The notes under the pieces were generated by a model. The model did no database searches and was not told the DNA's origin. It was given only the letters and a program-made list of their open reading frames with translations. This document shows positions 1-11,756 of a stretch of 64,000 nt of DNA, in pieces. Numbering within the stretch: the first letter of the stretch is position 1; every line of letters starts with the position of its first letter. The translations under genes were made by a program, and so were the position numbers. Source of the DNA: Filobasidium wieringae (Eukaryota > Basidiomycota > Tremellomycetes > Filobasidiales > Filobasidiaceae). The stretch spans positions 186,001 to 250,000 of the forward strand of contig BCIV01000015.1 in assembly GCA_001600055.1 (NCBI GenBank). Reading direction: 5' to 3'.

Positions 1-197
1 GGGTATGCGGCCTACGTACTGTCTTTCCAGTACCGTTCGTCCCGACAATGACAGTCACAGGACTCTGGAATTGAATAACATTGGTGTGTTTGTCATCGAA
101 AGCCCTGATTCCTCTGATTGCAAGCTTGTCCAAAGAAGCCCTTCATAAAGCAGGGTCATTAAAGCCTGTCCGCAACTTGGCAACCGTTGTCTTACAT
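1..197 (-). CDS. RAD50: DNA repair ATPase Rad50, N-terminal fragment
   Basis: The gene runs off the left edge, so only about the first 40 codons are present. Exon 140..20 reads [20 protein letters not shown] and then reaches a Walker A motif GTNGTGKT, which matches the ABC-ATPase head at the very start of Rad50, the SMC-like subunit of the MRE11-RAD50-NBS1 double-strand-break complex in the nucleus. An in-frame stop precedes this exon and it has no ATG of its own. The start codon appears to be assembled across a 55-nt intron (195..141, GTAAGA...GAAG, branch-like AATGAC): AT at 197-196 joins G at 140, giving ATG GCT TCT. Unspliced, the same ATG is followed at once by TAA. A second donor GTACGT begins at 19. 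The family call is secure from the N-terminal block plus Walker A; the split start is inferred from frame and conservation. Confidence 0.85.
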
Positions 198-642
198 GCT
201 GCTGCTTCCTGCGAAATTCTCCTAGAGGTGATTGCTACCTTGATACTTTTTGCTGATTGCCAATACAACTCAGGCCTCAGATCGGTAGCTAATGGCTAGA
301 GTATGCTGTTCCGCAATCTATCGGTCTGAATGCAATATCCGTAAACCGTGTTTGGAAAGAGTCAAATCCAAATCATAAACATAGGCGTAGATGATTCAGC
401 TCGATCGTGCGGAAGCAAACACCAACGGTTTACTACTGTGGGATGTATGCGTTCAGCTACTGGGAGAAATATGCTATTTTGTATCGCTGGTAACTGGTAA
501 AGAAATGTACAATACAACAAATCCGACAAGGCAAAAGGGATAGGGAGTTGGCCGAGCACGACTATTTCACGAATTTGGACATGAATTTGCCTAAGTTGGA
601 GAAACAATGATGTCAGTTACTGATTGTACAAGAAAACGCTCC
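198..642. other. Intergenic region upstream of RAD50
   Basis: This 445-bp stretch lies between the 3' end of CWC15 and the RAD50 start, both on the minus strand. It should hold the CWC15 3' UTR and the RAD50 promoter and leader. An 81-codon minus-strand open frame (607..362) has no recognisable domain, and I treat it as chance. Confidence 0.5.
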
Positions 643-1675
643 TTACGGGAAAGACTTACGGTGGAACTCGCTTCGTAAGATATCGTTAACAAACTCCTTT
701 TTGGGCTTCTCATTCAGACCGGCAGCTTGGTTCTTGAAAATCAAGTCATCATCCCATCGTCTCTTAATCGCAAAGCTTCCTGTTGTCGAAGTACCTGCTT
801 CCGATCGAGGAGTACCGGGAACGCCAAGAGCTGCTTGCAAGTTGAGCAGGGGATTTCCCATAGCTATCTCTGTTTCTCGATCTACTCTGTTATTCTCCGA
901 AGCTTCTTGCTCCTATAAATACGTGAGGCCGATTAGTCTTTCTGCTAAAAAGTGAGGTAGTCCTGGATACGAACCAGCTTTGCTTTCTCTTCTGCTCGCT
1001 CTTGCTTGATCTTGTTAAGCTCAGCCATCAGAGCCGCAGTATCATCCTCATCATCGTCAGAATCGTCGCTAATAGGATCAGAGCAATTCAGCGCTGAAAG
1101 CAGTCTGGAAGCTCAACGAGACGGCTCACCTATCATCCTCATCCTCGTCGTCATCGTCATCCTGAGCACCGTTTCCGTTGCTCATCTCCTCGTCCTCTCC
1201 CGTAGCCCTTTCTTTTCCCTTCTTTTTGGTGGACTTGTCCTCATCTTCATCATCGCTATCATCATCCGCATCGAGCTGAGCAGCATCTTCCAGGATTTTC
1301 CTCCTCTTCCTCGCTTGCTCATCCTCCCCAGCATCAGCTTCAACCTCTCCACTCGTAAGCAACAAGTCCGATGCGACAGGTGCCAATGGTGGTAATCCAG
1401 CTGCCTTTCGCTTCTTGTCCATCGCTTCCCTTTCAGCTCTTAACAGTTCCGCTCGCAAGTCCCTCTTTTGAACATCGACCTGAGCAGTTTGACCAGGGGC
1501 TCGGAACTTTAGCTTTGTTCGGGCCGAGTAATCTTGCTGGAAGAAAGATCGAGAACCAGCCTTGGTCTCTTTACCCATAGCGGGAGTCCATCTAAGTCAT
1601 GTGGATTTATTAGCTTTCAGGGGCGACAAGTAGCGATCAGAATGATACTTACGTCGGTCGATGAGCGTTAGACAT
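643..1675 (-). CDS. CWC15: Spliceosome-associated protein Cwc15
   Basis: Cwc15/Cwf15 is a component of the Prp19-associated (NTC-related) part of the active spliceosome. Four exons assemble to 282 aa: 1675..1653, 1591..1130, 1068..975 and 912..643, with total length divisible by three. The start reads MSNAHRPTWTPAMGKETKAG, the hallmark N-terminus of the family. It is followed by the SRSFFQQDYSARTKLKFR block, a long Asp/Glu-rich acidic middle (residues about 100-165), a short helix AALMAELNKIKQERAEEKAK, and the conserved C-terminal block with RRWDDDLIFKNQA and FVNDILRSEFHRK. The third intron uses the donor GTTCGT. The gene is divergent from NSE3, with a 394-bp shared upstream region. Confidence 0.93.
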
Positions 1676-2069
1676 ATTGAGTAAGCAGGAGAATCTACGG
1701 AGTAGGCTTGTGCTGTTACCTAACCGTGCAAAGGGGTAAAAGTCCAAGTGTCAATATAGTTGCGAAAGGTGTCGCTCATCTCCAACAGATCCGGGAGACT
1801 GAAGCTTCAGCAATTCTTTACTCGGCAATCAGCAAGTTCCACGCGGGAAAAGTACCACTTACGCGTCTAAATGAATTGTTTATCATTTGCTCAATGATCA
1901 TCCACTGCATCTACCTTCTCTTTTGGGTCATGGCAACGTGCATGTCGATCGTGTTCTGTGGAATTTCGGATTTGTCTAATCTCCAAGATCGAGACACCGC
2001 AGCAACCGGCAGCTTCAGCAGCGGCCTGCTACATCCGAGCGCCGGAAACGACTGAGATTTAAGCTCAAC
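1676..2069. promoter_or_regulatory. Divergent promoter region CWC15/NSE3
   Basis: This 394-bp gap separates the two divergent start codons (CWC15 at 1675, NSE3 at 2070), so it must contain both promoters and leaders. I saw no clear TATA element or known factor site. Confidence 0.5.
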
Positions 2070-3828
2070 ATGGCTCCTATACTTTCCTCGCACAGAAAAC
2101 GGAACGGACATGCTGAATCATCTACAGCGGTTTCTCGTCGAAAGGCTCCAGCGACTCAAGATCCCGATAGTTCTGATGCAGAAGAGGATGAGCCTACCGT
2201 AGGGGCAACACAGACAATCGCTGGTGGTGCGAGCAAGTCTGGAATGGGAAGTTCAAATGCTGCGGCCCATAAGAAGAAGGAGCAATTGGGTCCTCAAGTA
2301 AGCAGGCATAGTTTTAGCGTCATATCTCATCCGACACTTAGTAGGGCTTTTGGCAATCAGATTTACAAGAAGATGGTGACGGATATGGTCAAGTTAGCTC
2401 TGTATTACTCATACCGTCGACAACCGATCAAGAAGGACGATATCAACAAGAAAGGTACGCCTTGTCCTAATTAGAACGTCTCCCTGGTACTGAATGCGAA
2501 TGAACCCCCCTTCTCGATGCAGTTCTTAACAAGAATAACTCCCTATGGCCTCTAGTCTTTGAAGACGCTCAAAAGAAGCTCTCGAGAGTTTTCGGAATGG
2601 AACTGGTGGAACTAAGACAAAAAGGGCCAGGAGAGGCTTTAAAAGGGGTAAATCACCAATCGCACAACCTCACAAGGGTATCTAGGCTGATGAGCCTGTT
2701 TATTTCGCTCAATCAGGCAGAAGATATTTTGGCGAATACACAAGACAATGGAAAAGGAAAGAAAAGAGCGAATGACGGTGAGATGGGGGAAGAACCATCT
2801 AACAAAAAGAAATGTAAGCCTAGATTACTGAACGCTTCAGAAGTCGGTCAGTATGCTTATTCGAATCATTACGGTATCAGCTGTATCTGGAGTAAAATCG
2901 TGGATAGTTCGATCTACCTTGCCACCGAATCTCATAGCCCTCATGAACGAACCAAGCCCGATCCTATCTGAAGCGCCGGATGATGACGATCTACCAGCCC
3001 ATTCAAAGCGACGTGTACAAAAAGAGATCAATCGCCGTGAGGCAGTGGATTCTGGAGCTATTCTGGATTGGAAGAAGGGGGATGGCGCGCCTGGAGGTGG
3101 AATCGCGATGAAGGGGATATTGTTCGCGCTCTTGGCCATAATCCTAGTGAGGGATAGGATGATCGAGCATAGTAAGCGACCATGACCACATTATACCATT
3201 CCATTTCAGCTGGCTGAACTTCGATATGCCTACCGTAGCTGTGTTTCTCAAACATTGCCGAGAGAAGTTGGGACTGTCGTCCACGACAGTCTTGCCCTAC
3301 GTCTCGCCTGAGTGCACCTCTCAAACGATGACGTTTGAAGGCTTACTCACCGCACTGTGCAAGCAAAATTACTTGGAAAAGGTATAAACCCTAAGCTATA
3401 CTATTATCTGTGGGCAATTCATGAGCTGATCGCGTTACTGCAAATGTAGAACAAGATCGTCAGCCATGTCAGAAGCGCAGAACCGCAAGGAGATCAATCT
3501 TTCGAGTGGCGGTGGGGAGCTCGATCCGAAGCAGAAATAGGAGAGAAAGCAGTCGCGGAATTTATCCTGGACATGTAAGGCCATTATTTGCATACAAAAT
3601 GGACTGAAGCTAATCGTGACTTATTTACTTCCGAACAGTGCAGCAGACGACGCTGCTTCCGACAATGAAGTAGAAGAGGAAGATGCGCCCGAAGATCTTA
3701 GGAGAACGGCTATACGCGGTAGTGGGCGAAATAGAACAGCAGAGCAGAAGCGAATCGACAAGCGGAAAAAGTTCAAGGCAAATGTTGAGAAGGCCGCAGG
3801 AGGCAATTTGACTGGTGTGACTACTTGA
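2070..3828 (+). CDS. NSE3: SMC5-SMC6 complex subunit Nse3 (MAGE domain)
   Basis: Nse3 is the MAGE-domain partner of Nse1 and Nse4 in the SMC5/6 DNA-repair complex. A seven-intron model (2070-2297, 2361-2454, 2523-2647, 2717-2813, 2881-3171, 3239-3381, 3450-3574, 3639-3828) gives 430 aa with length divisible by three. A disordered Ser/Asp-rich N-terminus precedes the MAGE fold: MVTDMVKLALYYSYRRQPIK, then NSLWPLVFEDAQKKLSRVFG, the central helix MKGILFALLAIILVRDRMIE, and the second winged-helix with FEWRWGARSEAEIGEKAV. An acidic then basic tail follows. The fourth intron (2648-2716) could instead be read through because it stays in frame. The 3238/3239 acceptor was chosen over 3209/3210, which would create a stop. 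The stop lies 66 bp from the convergent VPS39 stop. Confidence 0.85.
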
Positions 3829-3894
3829 GCAAAATCAGGTAAATGTTGGTATATCGGTTGTGGTATGGGTTGTACAAGCATCATTAAGATATCA

Positions 3895-6800
3895 TCAAGT
3901 GCGGTGTAATGCTATTGTTCGCGAGAATGCATCTTTGCAGTTATAATGAGTGACCTCGCCTCTGCAAAATCAACGAAGCTGTCAGGCCTCGGTACATTTC
4001 GTCGTCAATAATGGGGACTGACCTTGGCGCATGCACGGCTATGGCTGATTGACCGATTCTCTTGTGGCATTGAGGACATCTGAAACCACTGGGTTAGTCA
4101 ACATCCATGACTGCATAAGCTGTAGACTAACATTCGCATATCGGTGATCCTGACGCGCTTCTGCTGCATCTTTGCCAGACTACGATCCACCTGGTCTTTT
4201 CGGCTGATCAGCAATGCCTTAGTGATTTTGTCCTGATTCTTCTTGGAATGCGTATCGCGCAATTTGCGCACGAAGAACTGGTGTACTTGTTTCATAGTGA
4301 CATCCGGAGGTAGCAGATCGATTGTCTGAGCCGCGTCAATCCGGTTGCCATGCGTTCCTATAAGCGTAAGAGCAGGTTCCAATAGCGGAACATCCATCTC
4401 GCCCGAACGCAGATAAATCTTCAAAAGCAGAAGGTAGATCCCATGAGGGTCGGGATTGTCATGATAAACCCGTGAGCAATACCTATGATCGGATCATATC
4501 AGCTCAGCTCAGTAGTGATAGAGACAAATAGGGCAACATACTCCTCTGCTTCATCGAAGTCTTTCAGCCGGTGTACATATATATGTAGAGCGCCTTCATG
4601 ATTCCCAAGCTTTCCAAGCAGGATCGCTCGAGTACGAGGTAATTCTGAACGTTTAGGCAATTTAGTAAGCTTCGAGACAATCCGAAGAGAAATCCGCTTA
4701 CCTTCTGGTCTCATTTTACCAATTAACCTATCTGGCCTGTACTGTTCAGATGACTTCAGGAATTCGAGCAAGCGACCTTCACCGTCTATACATAACGGTC
4801 GATCAGTCTTCAATAACTACGTTGACATTTTTCGAAAGTTACCCTTATCGTTATCTGGTGAGCGACGAGCAGACTTCAGGTATAGCTCTGCAAGCTTGTC
4901 ATGAAAGTCGGGACCGGCCTCGCCTAGCTCGGCCGTTATGTGCTCGAGGTAACCAATGGCCGAAGGCTCATCTGTCTTGAGCAGATATGCTAGAACTTCG
5001 TTTCGTGGAAGAGCCTCGACTTCCGCTTCGTCCGCAGTAAACACCTATTCCGGAAGCTTTAGACTTTTGGTGCACATCCTGGCACCGCCGGTAAGCTTAC
5101 TCTCAACGCGAAGTTCGCGTCTTCCTTGAATATCCAATCGGATTCGCTTAGAATAAGATCCAAATGATCGGGCCCGAGCTTTTGCAAGTATCGGACAGTT
5201 GGATCTAGTTTGTCTAACTTGTCATTCTCATCTTTTGCGAGCCTGCGTAAGTTATACCGTCAGTGAAGGCTCCTGTCCAATCAGTTTTGGGGCTTACTTA
5301 CTGTCGTAGCAAAGTTAAAGCTTTGCTATGCATTTTTTTGCCTTGATACAGATCGATCAGATCAGTGTACCTCTGCCGACTGAACGTTTAGTAATCCATG
5401 CGATCGAGCTCGGCAGAATTGGTGCTGACCTTCTTTTCTAGCAGTAGCTCCTCGACCTCCTCAACCTCACACCAATTCTCGATACGGCAAAGACTTCCAA
5501 CCAAAACCGGCCTGATAGCAAGGTAAACCTTTAGCAAGGCTGTATACACTATCTGAGCCGTCCGAACAAGCTGCTCCGGCGATAACTCGTTGAAAGGTAC
5601 ATCTGGATAGTTTTGCAGCTCCGACGTTGGAATTAGCTTGAAAGGCGATAAAGAGTTGATTTTCGGCGCAGGTTTGGACAGTGATGCCATTGCTCCAGCT
5701 AGCTTCTGTCTTCTATCGGAAAGATAGTGAATTAAAGCCTCCAGAGCCGCTGGTGGACAGACTAGAGGTAGATGATGTTGCTTGAGTTCAAGGTTCAGAA
5801 CCCGCGATTGTGTTGCTCACCTTCATATTCTACAATCGAATCCTTACTTGATCCAGCGAGTGTACCGTCGTCTCCTACAATCGAGTTGCTGTCCGTATCT
5901 TTCCCTCTGATACTAGCGGTATCCTTGCCCTTGATACTCGCCGTATCTTTCTTCGGTCCACCTCCTAAGTGAGCTATATTCCTTAAGACCCCGACTGTAC
6001 TCAGACTCTTCTCCTTCTTCCCCTCATCTTGCTCTATGGTCTGAACGCCCAGCCTACCATATNCTGGTCCTCCAAACATCTCGACCCAGCCATCTTGATT
6101 TACGTGTAATCTGCCGCTGATTGTTTCGGTGGGATAAAGAGAAACAACTTTTGCCGGTGCTATGTCGAGTGAGATAAATTCCTCAATAGCAGGTTCCCAT
6201 TTCTCTTTCGCGAAGATTGCTAGAGCGCTTAGACGGCGAAGCTTTTGATCGTAATCCACCTGTAGGTTAGAAATGATCAGATTATGGTACAGACATGGGA
6301 TCCTGATGTCAAACTAACCAGATCGATATCCAGTCCTTTCTTTCCCTTCAAGCCCTTCAACAATCCCCTTGCATCTTCGAACCTTCCTTCCTTGACAAGA
6401 TCCTCCAGCATTTCCTTCCAATTCTTACCCTGCAGTGCCCACAGTGTGTTTCCTTCCGACTGCAACTGAATTTTATCCACAGGAGTCGTCATATAAAGGG
6501 CTGGTAGAGGCCTCAACCTGGTGAGCGAATCGTCTCCATCAATGTCTCCTTTCGTCTTTGGAACGCTCAGAAACCGGATAGTAGCAAGATCTGAATACCC
6601 AGCTCCTACTGTAGCGCTAGCAGGTGAATTTGCATCTGGTTTGGTTGCTCCGATATTGATAAGCTGCTGAATTGATAACGTCTGTTTCAACCTAATCTCC
6701 ACTTTGCCTTGAGAATGGTTCTGAGCGGGAATGACCGAGAGAATGTAAGGATCGTTGTAAGCGAGATCTTCTGGCATGCCTGATGTTGAATAATCGATTG

Positions 6801-8003
6801 TTGCGGATCGGGATACCCGACCAGCCCCGTCATAGAAGATTCCTTGATCACCACGAACGACTAATGCTTCTTCTGAGATATCATCTTCTTCCCCTAAGCT
6901 ATGCGCGCTCCCAAGTCCGACTCCCACGATCATGTTACTCGTCCCCGTTTGCCCAGAAACTGCCCTCAACCCCTTGCCCACATACCCTCCGAGCCCTCCG
7001 AAGGTTCCTGCCTTTTCCGGTACCACTGCTGCTACCGCACTTCCTCCAACAGATCCAGCTGTCTCGGTTCCCGTAATAGGTAAATCCAACATCTTCAATC
7101 CCGCACTGGTTCCTTTTAAATTAGAAAACAAGTCTGCCTCCAGTACTCCCCACTCCGTAGCATTATAGTGCAAGTGAATTCTTTCCTTCTCATTCCTCAA
7201 AGACGGTCCAGAAGAAGGAAAGACGATCAAACGTGGGGAATGTTGCAGAGCGAGTTCCCGGGAGATATAGGGTTTCCCTGAGACATAGGTGGCCACATGT
7301 ACTTTCTTTCGTGCTCCTAACACAAGTAAAGACACTCTGATTAGGGGGTCTTCCGTGCAGGGTTCATCCGGTTCTAGAGCGGCCGCTGGTTCAATTTTGG
7401 TAGTCTTGCTTGCTCTTATTTTGGAAGACTTTGTTATCCTGGAAGGAGGAACCCATATGGTACGGGTCGAGATCGATTGTACATAACGTGCCTGAGATAA
7501 TACTGTTGGGGTTTTGAGATTGGGGAGGTCATACAGGGTGACCGTTTGATCTGGGATTTCCTCGAGCGGTTCAGCAATGTTACGCAAAGGTCCGAGCCGA
7601 ATAATTACATACCGCTGAGTACGACCAGAGCATCGATATCCTCTACGTACTCCAACTGGTCCACAGGTTTCCTGAAGAGACCTTTCCGAGTATTCAGTAA
7701 TGTCGCTTTTGGCCTGCTTGTGCCAACTGTTGAAAGATGGTAGTTATACAAGACGTCAATGGCTTAATTCTGGGTGGTAAGAGATCATTCAGGCTTACCG
7801 TCTCGTAGCCCTTGAACCTGGTATGTTTGAATCGTACCTCCTGCGATAGCGATGTATAGTCTATCCCCTGACAAGATGGAAACAGCAATGCTCAGCAAGA
7901 CGCTAAATTGAGCTGTGATAGTGCTGCAATCACCTATTGACAGTATGGCCTCAACCTTGTCCTTGATGCCGGAGATCAGGGGAAAAGGGACGAAAGGAGA
8001 CAT
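3895..8003 (-). CDS. VPS39: HOPS/CORVET vacuolar tethering subunit Vps39/Vam6
   Basis: Vps39 (Vam6) tethers late endosomes and vacuoles and binds the Rab Ypt7/Rab7. The start MSPFVPFPLISGIKDKVEAI opens the citron-homology (CNH) domain, with blade segments such as DRLYIAIAGGTIQTYQVQG and VEDIDALVVLSG-type repeats. The long exon 7587..6277 completes it. Helical clathrin-repeat-like segments follow, for example LPRTRAILLGKLGNHEGALH near 4620. The C-terminal zinc-binding module is clear: CPQCHKRIGQSAIAVHAPRG, then VTHYNCK. It is completed only after a last intron ending in ATTTTGCAG, and the frame closes at TGA 3897-3895. There are about a dozen introns; I did not resolve every one. Base 6063 is an N inside a codon of the exon near 6.0 kb. 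The gene is divergent from IFA38 (270 bp). Confidence 0.88.
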
Positions 8004-8273
8004 CTCTCATTAAGTCTCTTGTCTTCCGAGCCTGGTTGTACAAGGTTACAAGGTTTGAAATGCTACCTGCGAGGAGGTCGAAGATGATATGCAGGTTCAA
8101 TTAGGCCGAGCGCTCAAGTTATGACGCTAACGGCCGCCGAACGTCGTCGAGTCTCAGCTCGACCAGGTTGTCGGGATGGGAATATGAACAACCGGAAATT
8201 ATGAAACGTTGATTGCTAGCTTTGGCGATTGGGCTCCGACATTCTGGCCATATTAAAAATCCTCGTCGCCAAA

Positions 8274-9748
8274 ATGGTAGCCGATACTCTTCTTAATGAG
8301 CAGACTAAGTCATTCCTGGCGGCTGGGGAACACAGAGTCATCCATATCTTCGGGAAACCTATTGGTATGTATTCCTACCGCTTGAGCCATCCTGCTGTTT
8401 GAACTATACTAATGTATCTTCTTACTTAGTCATGGATGTTCCCGTCTCTGCCATGATTCTGGCAGCTATCGGCGCGATTGCCTTGGGACGTTTCGTCGTT
8501 TCCGTATTAGCCTTCGTTGCCGAGACCTTTTTCTTTCGCGGAATTAGCGTGAGTACACCTCATCCTGTCTCAATGAGCTATAACTGAAATGCTCGTTTTC
8601 GTCTAACGAGACAGCTCAAAACTTTCGGGCCAAAAGCCAACCGATTTGCTATCATTACCGGTTGTACTTCGGGTATCGGAGAGGCTTTCGCTAAGCAACT
8701 CGCTCGTGCTGGATTCAATGTCTGTTTGATCGGAAGGAACCCTGAAGCCTTGAAGAAGCTCGAGGAGGAGATCTGTGCGTCAATTGTTTGCAAATCCCCA
8801 TATCTCGTTCAAGCTGACAAATCTCCACTGCGTAATAGCCGCCAAGTCTCCTTTGGTTCTCACGAAGACCATCGCGATGGATCTCTCAACACCTACCCCT
8901 CAAGCATTCTCTGCCTATTCCGAATGGCTCGCTTCCCCTGGAGTCGAAGTCGGTGTTTTGATCAATAACGCCGGGGTATCCCATTCTATGCCTGTCTCCT
9001 TCGCTGAGACTAGTCAAGAGGAGATGGACACGATCTTACAGGTTGTGAGTCTCGCTCGTTGCTCTCCTGGTGGGAATCGTTACTGACATTCCGGACGCGT
9101 CCAGAACATACACTCAACCCTTCAGATCACCCGTACCACCCTTCCCTACCTTATCAGCCAGAGCAAAAACAAACCTCGATCCCCTTTCAAGTCCCTTGTT
9201 CTTAACGTCGGTTCTTTTGGAGGAACCGTACCTTCCCCTTTACTCGCTACTTATTCCGCTTCAAAGGCTTTCTTGGCCACCTGGACCAAGGCTTTGGGAG
9301 AGGAGGTCAAGGCCGATGGTGTTGTGGTAAGGTTGGTCTTGCCCGGTTTTGTCGTGAGTACACCTCTTGAATCGCCCACACGGAATGTATATGCTTACGC
9401 TACCGCGCGTGAAAACAGGTCTCCAAGATGTCCAAGATCAGGAGATCTTCTGCTATGGTTCCTACCGCTACTGCGTTCGCTCAGACCACCCTTCGATCTA
9501 TTGGACTCAACCGTGGTGCCCAAGGACGAGTATATGAATCCACTCCTTATTGGTCTCACGCTGCTATGGACTATGTGGTTAGCTTCATCCCCCAGGGTTT
9601 GGTCATCTGGTATAATCTGAGTGAGTATGAGCTCGAAGGATACTTTTGTGTAAGGCACTGATAGATAGATGATTACGCAGGACTACACAAGGACATAAGG
9701 AAGAGGGCTTTGAAGAAGCAAGAAAGGGAGAAGCTTAAAAGCCAATAG
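8274..9748 (+). CDS. IFA38: Very-long-chain 3-ketoacyl-CoA reductase
   Basis: This short-chain dehydrogenase reduces the 3-keto intermediate in each round of very-long-chain fatty-acid elongation at the ER, a step feeding sphingolipid synthesis. Seven exons (8274-8364, 8430-8548, 8615-8774, 8839-9044, 9105-9353, 9419-9620, 9681-9748) give 364 aa. Visible features are an N-terminal membrane anchor ([20 protein letters not shown]), the cofactor motif TGCTSGIG, the NNAG motif, a catalytic serine in VLNVGSFGG and the YSASK active site. A later amphipathic stretch [20 protein letters not shown] is typical of this subfamily, and the C-terminus is lysine-rich. These features together separate it from generic SDRs. 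Confidence 0.93.
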
Positions 9749-9891
9749 TGCAATATGGTATTATCGTAATCTTAAGTAGATGCAAAATGCTCGTCATGAG
9801 CTTAGATCATGGTATGATAACAGCCGATATCTCTTGATTCCATCTATTAAATTGGTTGCCTTGTCCTTCTATCGTCCGGGATCTCTCGCCC

Positions 9892-11225
9892 TCAGTCACT
9901 GTCGTATATACCTTCGAAATCTCGATAATTCTCCCGCTCCTCCTGCTCCTCATGACTGTCGTAGTCGCGGTCGATGGACAAGTCGATCAACTCCTGTATA
10001 TATTTCCAATTCAACTTCTCGCAATGCTTTCCAGCACTGTCATCAGACCAATTTCGGGACGCGGCCCGAATCCAATTGACCTCAGCGCTTGTCCTTGCGT
10101 TTCTGCTGAGCGGATATATATCATATACCGTAAAGTTTACGGACTGCATGGATGGGTGACGTATTTTAAGTTGATCCAAGGCACAGCCAAGCGCTTTGTC
10201 AGGCTGCGCCTCGATAAGACGAGCGGTTGGCAGCCCTTGCATGTTAGCAAGGCGACTCAGCCAAAGCTTAGGTATACACAATTGCTGTGATAGCTTATGT
10301 GAAAAATCCTCCGAGATTACCAAAGCCACATCGGTGTCGACGTAAAGCTTGATGTGTAAGCTGTTGAATGAAACCCTTTGAAGAAGGATACCTCCGATAA
10401 TGTTCCAAATGATGAGACTGGGATCATAACCTGGATTGTCCGTGTGGTCGCAAGTAAACAGGACGTGAAGACTGTCTAACTGAATTGGGCCTATCGTGTC
10501 TCGAAAAAGGTCATAAGGCGTGAACCTTGAATCGTAACGGTCAATGCTAAAGCAAAACTTGCACTTTCTTAGTGCTCCCCGTTCGTCTGCCAGCAATCGA
10601 TAGCATTGGGAGTCGGGGCCCATGAGATACCTGCCAAAGCTGATGGTAATATCCGTGAGATGCACTGGCAATGATGCCCAGGAATCGGCCTCTTCCAGTC
10701 TCAGTAGTTGAGTAAGGATCGTGACTTGTTGTGGAATGATACAGTTCACTAAACTTGGCGAACCGCTACGATCGATTATTTCTCTCAAATTTGGGCACGT
10801 AGCCGTGAGAGCGCGAACGACTGGTTCGATTTCGATTATCGTCGTGCTCTCCAGGTCCTCCAGATCGATCTCGTCAAATTGAATGCACCTTATGAACTGG
10901 TGATCAGTGAATGCGCGGCATAGATCGAATGATGCGACATACCTGATGTAACTTTTGGCCTTGGGCTTAACTCTTCGTGTAATTTTGTAATAGACCGCGG
11001 GTGGTCTAAAGACAATTCGATTTTGTGCAGTATCTCGGGCAGTACTATATCCCTGAAATGCTTGGAAACAAGCGACATATCCTGCAAAGGCGACCGAGGC
11101 CAAATGGATCGCTCTTGCGATTCTTTGATTGCATTGATGATGCCTTCCAGAATCGGGTAAGGCACAAGACCTGATGGCCATATCTCCGGCCTAGTATCCT
11201 GAATTTTGTTATCCGATGGTAGCAT
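9892..11225 (-). CDS. F-box-like protein of unknown role, copy 1
   Basis: The N-terminal part begins at ATG 11225 and resembles basidiomycete F-box-like domains: VPYPILEGIINAIK followed by LQDMSLVSKHFRDIVLPEIL. The C-terminal part (about 10900..9892) reads FIRCIQFDEIDLEDLE through a region with the pattern LPVHLTDITISFG and ends in an acidic tail. The same pieces in the same order occur in the neighbour at 11757-13047, so the coding reading is supported by similarity within the window. The obvious intron (GTATGT... about 10947..10902) leaves the two halves out of frame by one base, so either another splice site is used or the copy is damaged. The role is unknown; substrate adaptor of an SCF ubiquitin ligase is a guess from the N-terminus. 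Confidence 0.6.
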
Positions 11226-11756
11226 GCTTATTTGGATGTGAGAATCGACTGATCAGAAGATACCCTGGCGTTTATTGTGCTACCCAAATAAGCAATCACG
11301 TATTGTCCTTGATGAACTTCTTGAGCTTCTTGCTTCTTGCTTCTGTAGTTCGCGCTTCTTCACGCGCTTCTCAAAGCTCGGACAACGATATATGAAACAA
11401 AAGGCACAAAGGACGTTTTATCAACGATAAAACAACATTGTCAACCGAACGTGAGCTATAGATCGGCGGTATCCTGGTGATTGGGATGGCCAACAAGCAT
11501 TAAACCTGAATGACAACAGGAGGCGGGCTTTGCGCGGGTGCACTTACACCGTACCTTGACCAAAGCACTTCCTCGATGTTGCATAACATAAGTGGACTAT
11601 ACGAAACTGTAATTGCTGTACTAGTGGTTGATAAGCTGTTGTTCTCTATCACCTTGTGACTCGTTTATAAACTCCGACTCTCGTACTCTCGCCAATCCGT
11701 GTTTAAGCGCCCTGCCGCGTTCCATCTCTACTTGGATCTTTGTGTCATGCCATCCG
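11226..11756. other. Intergenic region between the F-box-like copies
   Basis: This 530-bp spacer lies between the 3' end of copy 2 and the 5' end of copy 1, both on the minus strand. It should carry the copy 1 promoter. I saw no gene or repeat in it beyond short chance frames. Confidence 0.4.

Noticed and set aside
9892..11181. One continuous 429-codon frame spanning the whole F-box-like copy 1
   Set aside because: Its first 90 or so codons overlap, in another frame, the N-terminal exon that is shared with copy 2, so that part looks like a shadow; only the C-terminal part is supported.
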